Shown here in pieces: positions 6,538 to 10,035 of a stretch of DNA of 10,035 bases. The position numbers were made by a program, and so were the translations under genes. The notes under the pieces are model-generated. The model made no database searches, was not told the DNA's origin, and saw only the letters and a program-made list of their open reading frames with translations. Origin of the DNA: Trebouxia sp. TZW2008 (taxonomy: Eukaryota > Chlorophyta > Trebouxiophyceae > Trebouxiales > Trebouxiaceae). The stretch covers positions 1-10,035 of the forward strand of contig BDIU01000321.1 of the NCBI GenBank assembly GCA_002118135.1, in the 5' to 3' direction. Numbering within the stretch: position 1 is the stretch's first letter; each line of letters starts with the position of its first letter.

Positions 6538-7950
6538 CTACATCTGCATGTCATCAAACTTGTCCTTGATTTCAGTCAGACATTTGTTTTCCTCATCAGA
6601 ATCAGAGTGATTGCCCTGAGACTCTGTTGCTGTTGCGGACACTCCACTGTTCTTTCTGTCAATGAAATCCAAGTTGTCCTGCAACTCATCAACTAGCATA
6701 TCACCTTGATGTGCATGTCGGTTCTTGGCACGCAACGCATTCAATTCCTGCTGAAACTTGTACGTCATGCCCATGTGGTTGATCAAGTCATTGCTATACT
6801 GCCATCCTGGCATTGCTCTAGGAAACAGCATATGTGACAGGGCACCTGCAGCGGCGTGCCTGACACTGGCTCCAGAATGGTTCAACAGATTGATCAGATC
6901 TCTGACGCCTGATCCACTTGCCACTTTCAGATGCACAGCGGGACTGTCTGTCATCAGCACATGGAGCAACCGACAAGCTGCTTCCAGAGTGTGAGGCACG
7001 CCTCTGCGTGATATCAGCCCCAAGCACTCTTCAACGACGCCGCCTTCAGCAATCTTTTGCTGGTTGGCTGAGGAGTACAAGGCCAGATTGCCTAGAGCCT
7101 TGCCTGCTGCAGAGATGATCTTGGGGATGTTGCCCTGGAATATCCCCATCAGTCCCTCAACACCAGAGCTGTTGCCAATGGCTTCATCGCACTCATCATT
7201 GTCACCTGACAAGTTGCAAAGCGCCCTGGTGGCTTGATGGCAGACATCTTCATGTCTAGGGTCAAGCTTCTGCACCAAAGCCAAAGCAGCACCACAGCGT
7301 ATCATGGTGATGTTGACCTCATCTCTGGTGACAAGTGCTATGTTTGCAAGAGCTGAAGCTGCAGCATGCTGAGTGGATGTGCTAGGCGCTTGGAGCAGGT
7401 GCACTAATGTGCTGAGGGTCTGCTCGGTGCAAATGGTAGATCTGACATGAACATCACTCCTGGCAATGCCATCAATTGCTTCAATGGCTGCCAGCTGCAG
7501 CTCAACCTCAGAAGACTGTAGCAAGAGCTGAATCTGGTGTGCTGTCCCAGTACTTGCCATCCATGTAGCAATCGGCTGATGATCAGCTGCCAGATGGCCT
7601 AGAGCTGCCACTGCAATTGTCTGAACGTGCACATCTGGAGCTGCCATTTGCTGTCTCAAGATAGGCAGAGCACCAGCATTTGCAATTGTCAGCTGATTTT
7701 CAGAGCTTTCCTTGGCCAGGGCCGTAAGTGTTGAGGCTGCAGCTATCTGTAAGTCCTGAGAGGAAGATGAGAGCTGATGGCAGAGGCTTGGCGCAGCGGC
7801 CTTGGCATCAATCAGCTGTGCAAGGCCAGGGCTCTTGTTGACAAGGTTGTTGAGGCCCTTGAGGCCTGTCTGTTGTGAGCCAGGCTCAGGAGACTGCAGA
7901 AGGCCTACAAGCTGCTGCACTTCACGAGCTGGCGAAGCTGCGGTCGCCAT
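6538..7950 (-). CDS. Armadillo-repeat protein, 470 residues, single coding exon
   Basis: The protein is built almost entirely of Armadillo repeats, which form a superhelical platform for binding other proteins. Helix-rich segments recur about every 42 residues: LKGLNNLV (near 30), ASTLTALA (72), AVAALGHLA (113), AIEAIDGIA (155), ASALANIA (198), ATRALCNLS (241), AGKALGNLA (283), EAACRLLHVL (325) and AAAGALSHML (367). That makes about nine repeats. After residue 390 comes a non-repeat tail with a charged helical part and an acidic stretch (SDSDEENK), ending KFDDMQM. There is no signal peptide or membrane segment, so a cytosolic or nuclear location is likely. The ATG at 7950 is fixed by an in-frame TAG 27 nt upstream, between the leader acceptor and the ATG. 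Uninterrupted coding is notable beside the 15-exon MLH1. I cannot name an orthologue; importin-alpha-like and plant ARM-only proteins are related folds, but no importin-beta-binding domain is present. A partner and function are unknown. Confidence 0.9.
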   Translation of the reverse strand: MATAASPAREVQQLVGLLQSPEPGSQQTGLKGLNNLVNKSPGLAQLIDAKAAAPSLCHQLSSSSQDLQIAAASTLTALAKESSENQLTIANAGALPILRQQMAAPDVHVQTIAVAALGHLAADHQPIATWMASTGTAHQIQLLLQSSEVELQLAAIEAIDGIARSDVHVRSTICTEQTLSTLVHLLQAPSTSTQHAAASALANIALVTRDEVNITMIRCGAALALVQKLDPRHEDVCHQATRALCNLSGDNDECDEAIGNSSGVEGLMGIFQGNIPKIISAAGKALGNLALYSSANQQKIAEGGVVEECLGLISRRGVPHTLEAACRLLHVLMTDSPAVHLKVASGSGVRDLINLLNHSGASVRHAAAGALSHMLFPRAMPGWQYSNDLINHMGMTYKFQQELNALRAKNRHAHQGDMLVDELQDNLDFIDRKNSGVSATATESQGNHSDSDEENKCLTEIKDKFDDMQM

Positions 7951-7960
7951 CAGTGCAGTA

Positions 7961-8175
7961 TTACTCGGATGAAGCTAGTTTGCCTGCAAGCAGAGAACTC
8001 GTCACCCTTTGCAAGTGACTGCAGAAAAGCTGACATCTTTCCAACACAACTCGAAGTCACCCCTCGGCAGACCGCTCTCACCTGCTATATCCAACGTGCC
8101 TGTTTTTGAGCTGCCCTGCGTCTTCATAATCCTGCCTGAAAGCGAAGTGAAAGTCATCCCAGCGGCGATCACCAT
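7961..8175 (-). promoter_or_regulatory. upstream ORF in the Armadillo leader, split by the leader intron
   Basis: An ATG at 8175 lies in the strong context ACCATGG. If the 98-nt intron is removed, its frame runs 38 codons (beginning MVIAAGMTF) and stops with TAA at 7963-7961, ending 10 nt before the main ATG. Unspliced, the frame instead ends at about 8002. Nothing in the short peptide resembles a known domain. It may reduce translation of the main ORF, or be an unused ATG if transcription starts downstream. Confidence 0.4.
7984..8081 (-). other. probable leader intron of the Armadillo gene
   Basis: On the minus strand a near-ideal donor (ATAGCAG|gtgaga, intron starting at 8081) is followed 98 nt later by a near-ideal acceptor (gttctctgcttgcag, ending at 7984), 33 nt before the start codon. 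The size fits the short introns elsewhere in the window. No frame through this junction enters the Armadillo protein without a stop, so the upstream exon would be untranslated or carry only an upstream ORF. Confidence 0.55.
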
Positions 8176-8444
8176 GGTGACGAGACAAAAGTCAAGATGC
8201 GGACTCAAAAGGCGTGCATGTGGCTGCTCTGACGGTGTAGCAGGATTTTGACGGCGTACAATTTTTGCTTTTGTTAGGGCGCGTTCAAGCTCAAGCAGTC
8301 AAGTTCAAACCCACATTGCTACATCGAGCGGGTTGAGGCCATATGCATTTCAGCACACAGCCTGCACGCACTGTGTGATCGTAGCAACACCAGATGCAGC
8401 CACAGTTGTATTGGATCTGAGCGTGAACGCTGGCAACGCCTGCG

Positions 8445-10035
8445 ATGGCGGTCAGAGCAGCTCAGTCGATGTGGTTGTGTGTGGGGCTTGCACTGGTGTT
8501 CTCCGTCACAGCACAAACTGTCATCCCTGCCTCGAACAGCAACCAAGCCGCAGACACCCCCACGCCGGCCTATGAGGCTCCGGGCGTCACAAATCCTACT
8601 ATTTGCCCTCAAGGCGACTTGTCGTGCAATGCAGCTTTAGTCCAACCTGACAACGATACAGACTATGTCAATTGCATCAACAGCCCCAGCGCTCCTGATT
8701 GCACATCTGCCAACTCTGGCGCTGCGATCGAGAGTGCTGCGAGCCCTGAAGAAGCTTGTCCGACTGACTCGATCTTGGATCAAGGCATAAGCGAGGCGAC
8801 CCTTGAAACTCAGGTACGGCTGTAAAAGCCGTTGCTCGCGGTGCTAAGCACCAACTGGCCCGACCTGTTCGGGTTGTTGCTGTTGCTTTCATGCAGAAGA
8901 GTGTTCACGACTGTTGCAGGTGGCTGCTTGTGTCAACGCCGTACGGCAGAACCCCGACGGCTTTGCGTGTGAATATCCTTGCTCGTATGCTGATTGGAGA
9001 GCGGATGTCATTTCTCCTGCAAGAGGCGCCCTGACTGCGGCTGGGACACCTGGGGTGCAAGAATTGGACCAGTAAGCTTGTGTCATATTCAGTGGCGCTC
9101 TTGCAGTCACAGCAGTTGAACGTTCTGACATTTCCCTTTGCCTGCAGGACCGCCATTGAGCACTCAACTGATATGGCTGTCAATGCGTATTTCAGTCATG
9201 TTGGCACAGGCAATCGGACCCTGCAGGAACGTGCAGAAGCATTTGGCTTTGACACTTTCCCTCTTGGTGAAAATATTGCTGCTGGATATAACAGCGTCAG
9301 AGCTGTTGTTCTTGCATGGATGTGGTATGTAGCTTTTACAACTGCTCCAGCTGTATGCTAACAATCACACTGGCAACTATGACCACACATCCAACCACCC
9401 TGCTGTTTGCAGTTCTGAAGGGCACAGAACAAATTTGATGGGATGTGGCTTTGACTCAATGGGAACAGGAGTGATACAGAATGACACTGCGCCATACAAA
9501 ATCTATTACACTCAAGATTTTGGATGCTCCCTTGACACATATGATTGCACTTGTCCAGACACTGCTGTTCCCAGCACTCCAATTCCAACATGTGCAGAGG
9601 AGTCACCACCCCCAACATCAGAGGCAACTCCTTCACCTACGCCTGCTGTAGTGCAGTCTCCACCCCCTACACCTGTTTTGTCACCACCTCCACCACCTGT
9701 ACAATCTCCCCCACCACCTCCACCACCCCCTGTTCTATCGCCTCCTCCGCCACCTAGCCCCACCCCACCCAGGGTCTCTCCCCCTCCTCCACCCAGTCCC
9801 CCACCCAGCCCTCCACCCAGTCCCCCTCCAAGTCCTCCTCCCCCTCCTCCACCTCCCCCAGTCAACCCCCCTCCACCACCCCCTGTCTCCAGTCCGCCTC
9901 CACCAAACCCCCCACCACCAACTGCAAGCCCTCCTCCGCCAGTTGCAAGCCCTCCTCCGCCAGCTGCAAGCCCCCCTCCACCAGCCGCAAGCCCCCCTCC
10001 ACCACCCGCAAGCCCCCCCTCCCCCGCTCCCACCC
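8445..10035 (+). CDS. secreted CAP/SCP-domain (YkwD-like) protein with proline-rich tail, 3' end cut off by the window
   Basis: Exons are 8445-8813, 8920-9071, 9148-9324 and 9413 to the window edge. All introns are GT/AG (106, 76 and 88 nt) and phases agree (0, CA|G, TG|T), giving about 440 residues. The start is a signal peptide (MAVRAAQSMWLCVGLALVFS, cleavage probably near VTAQT), followed by a roughly 100-residue Cys/Ser/Asn-containing region of unknown fold. The CAP domain follows: EHSTDMAVNAYFSH (His179 and His191), LGENIAAGY (Glu215), then AWMCSEGHRTNLMGCGF (His237). The paired His/Glu of CAP cavities are present. The AWM-S-x-GHR-N form is closer to bacterial YkwD and simple plant/algal CAP proteins than to animal venom-type members. 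After CTCPDT comes a Ser/Pro/Thr-rich tail (SPPPP repeats), likely hydroxyproline-glycosylated and wall-associated. The biochemical role of such CAP proteins is not established; sterol/lipid binding and wall defence are known for relatives. Confidence 0.92.
9595..10035 (+). repeat. proline-rich coding tail with pyrimidine-rich top strand, ending in 21-nt repeats
   Basis: From about 9595 the coding strand is almost only C, T and some A, encoding Pro with scattered Ser, Thr, Val and Ala. From 9924 a 21-nt unit (GCAAGCCCTCCTCCGCCAGTT and variants) repeats at 9924, 9945, 9966, 9987 and 10008, encoding ASPPPP plus one variable residue. Runs of C on this strand mean G runs on the template. The repeat continues past the window end, so its true length is unknown. 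Confidence 0.9.

Larger units (their letters stand above)
7951..8444. promoter_or_regulatory. divergent 5' region shared by the Armadillo and CAP genes
   Basis: The two genes are head to head with 494 nt between start codons. The left half is the Armadillo leader (intron and upstream ORF). The right half, about 8180-8444, has no convincing reading frame. It contains a repeated TTCAAGCTC/AAGCAGTCAAGTTCAAA stretch near 8285-8310 and a T-rich run at 8260-8276. No clear TATA box is visible. A bidirectional promoter is an inference from arrangement alone. Confidence 0.45.

Noticed and set aside
9512..10033. 173-residue glycine-rich reading frame on the minus strand
   Set aside because: It is the exact antisense of the proline-rich CAP tail (CCN read backwards gives GGN); spliced CAP exons on the plus strand explain the region.
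1..10035. CRISPR array, transposon, prophage, tRNA or rRNA
   Set aside because: No regularly spaced repeats with unique spacers, no transposase-like frame, no terminal inverted repeats with target duplications, and no recognisable RNA-gene motifs were seen.

Overview
The window is nuclear DNA from a eukaryote, most likely a green alga (my best guess is a trebouxiophyte of moderate GC such as a Coccomyxa relative, at low confidence). The reasons are intron-rich genes with clean GT/AG junctions, an MLH1 closer to the plant type than the animal type, and a secreted CAP protein with a hydroxyproline-rich-type (SPPPP)n tail, an architecture typical of green-algal wall and matrix glycoproteins. I see no bacterial operon, transposon, CRISPR array, rRNA or tRNA.

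Layout. Positions 1-5840, minus strand: most of an MLH1 mismatch-repair gene. I could thread 15 exons with matching splice phases, from the start codon at 5840 to the left edge of the window, where the gene is cut off inside the C-terminal domain. Positions 5841-6537: intergenic, holding the end of the next minus-strand transcript and the MLH1 promoter/leader. Positions 6538-7950, minus: an uninterrupted 470-residue protein of about nine Armadillo repeats with an acidic tail. Positions 7951-8444: a shared divergent 5' region, with a likely leader intron and a short upstream ORF on the Armadillo side. Positions 8445-10035, plus: a secreted CAP/SCP (YkwD-like) domain protein in four exons, running into a long proline-rich tail and off the right edge.

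The three genes have no obvious shared pathway: DNA repair, a protein-interaction scaffold, and an extracellular wall protein. The most interesting thing is internal to MLH1. Its downstream half carries several independent short tandem duplications, most of them touching exon edges or splice acceptors. They are an in-frame duplication of 45 codons in the C-terminal domain (1-270), a decoy copy of the exon 13 acceptor and exon start, a second copy of part of the linker exon, a triple 13-nt repeat at the exon 11 acceptor, and a long (AAC)n tract just before the exon 9 acceptor. The first five introns are 64-82 nt, while the later ones are about 200-650 nt. All exon coordinates are read from the sequence by eye and by family homology, with no transcript evidence.
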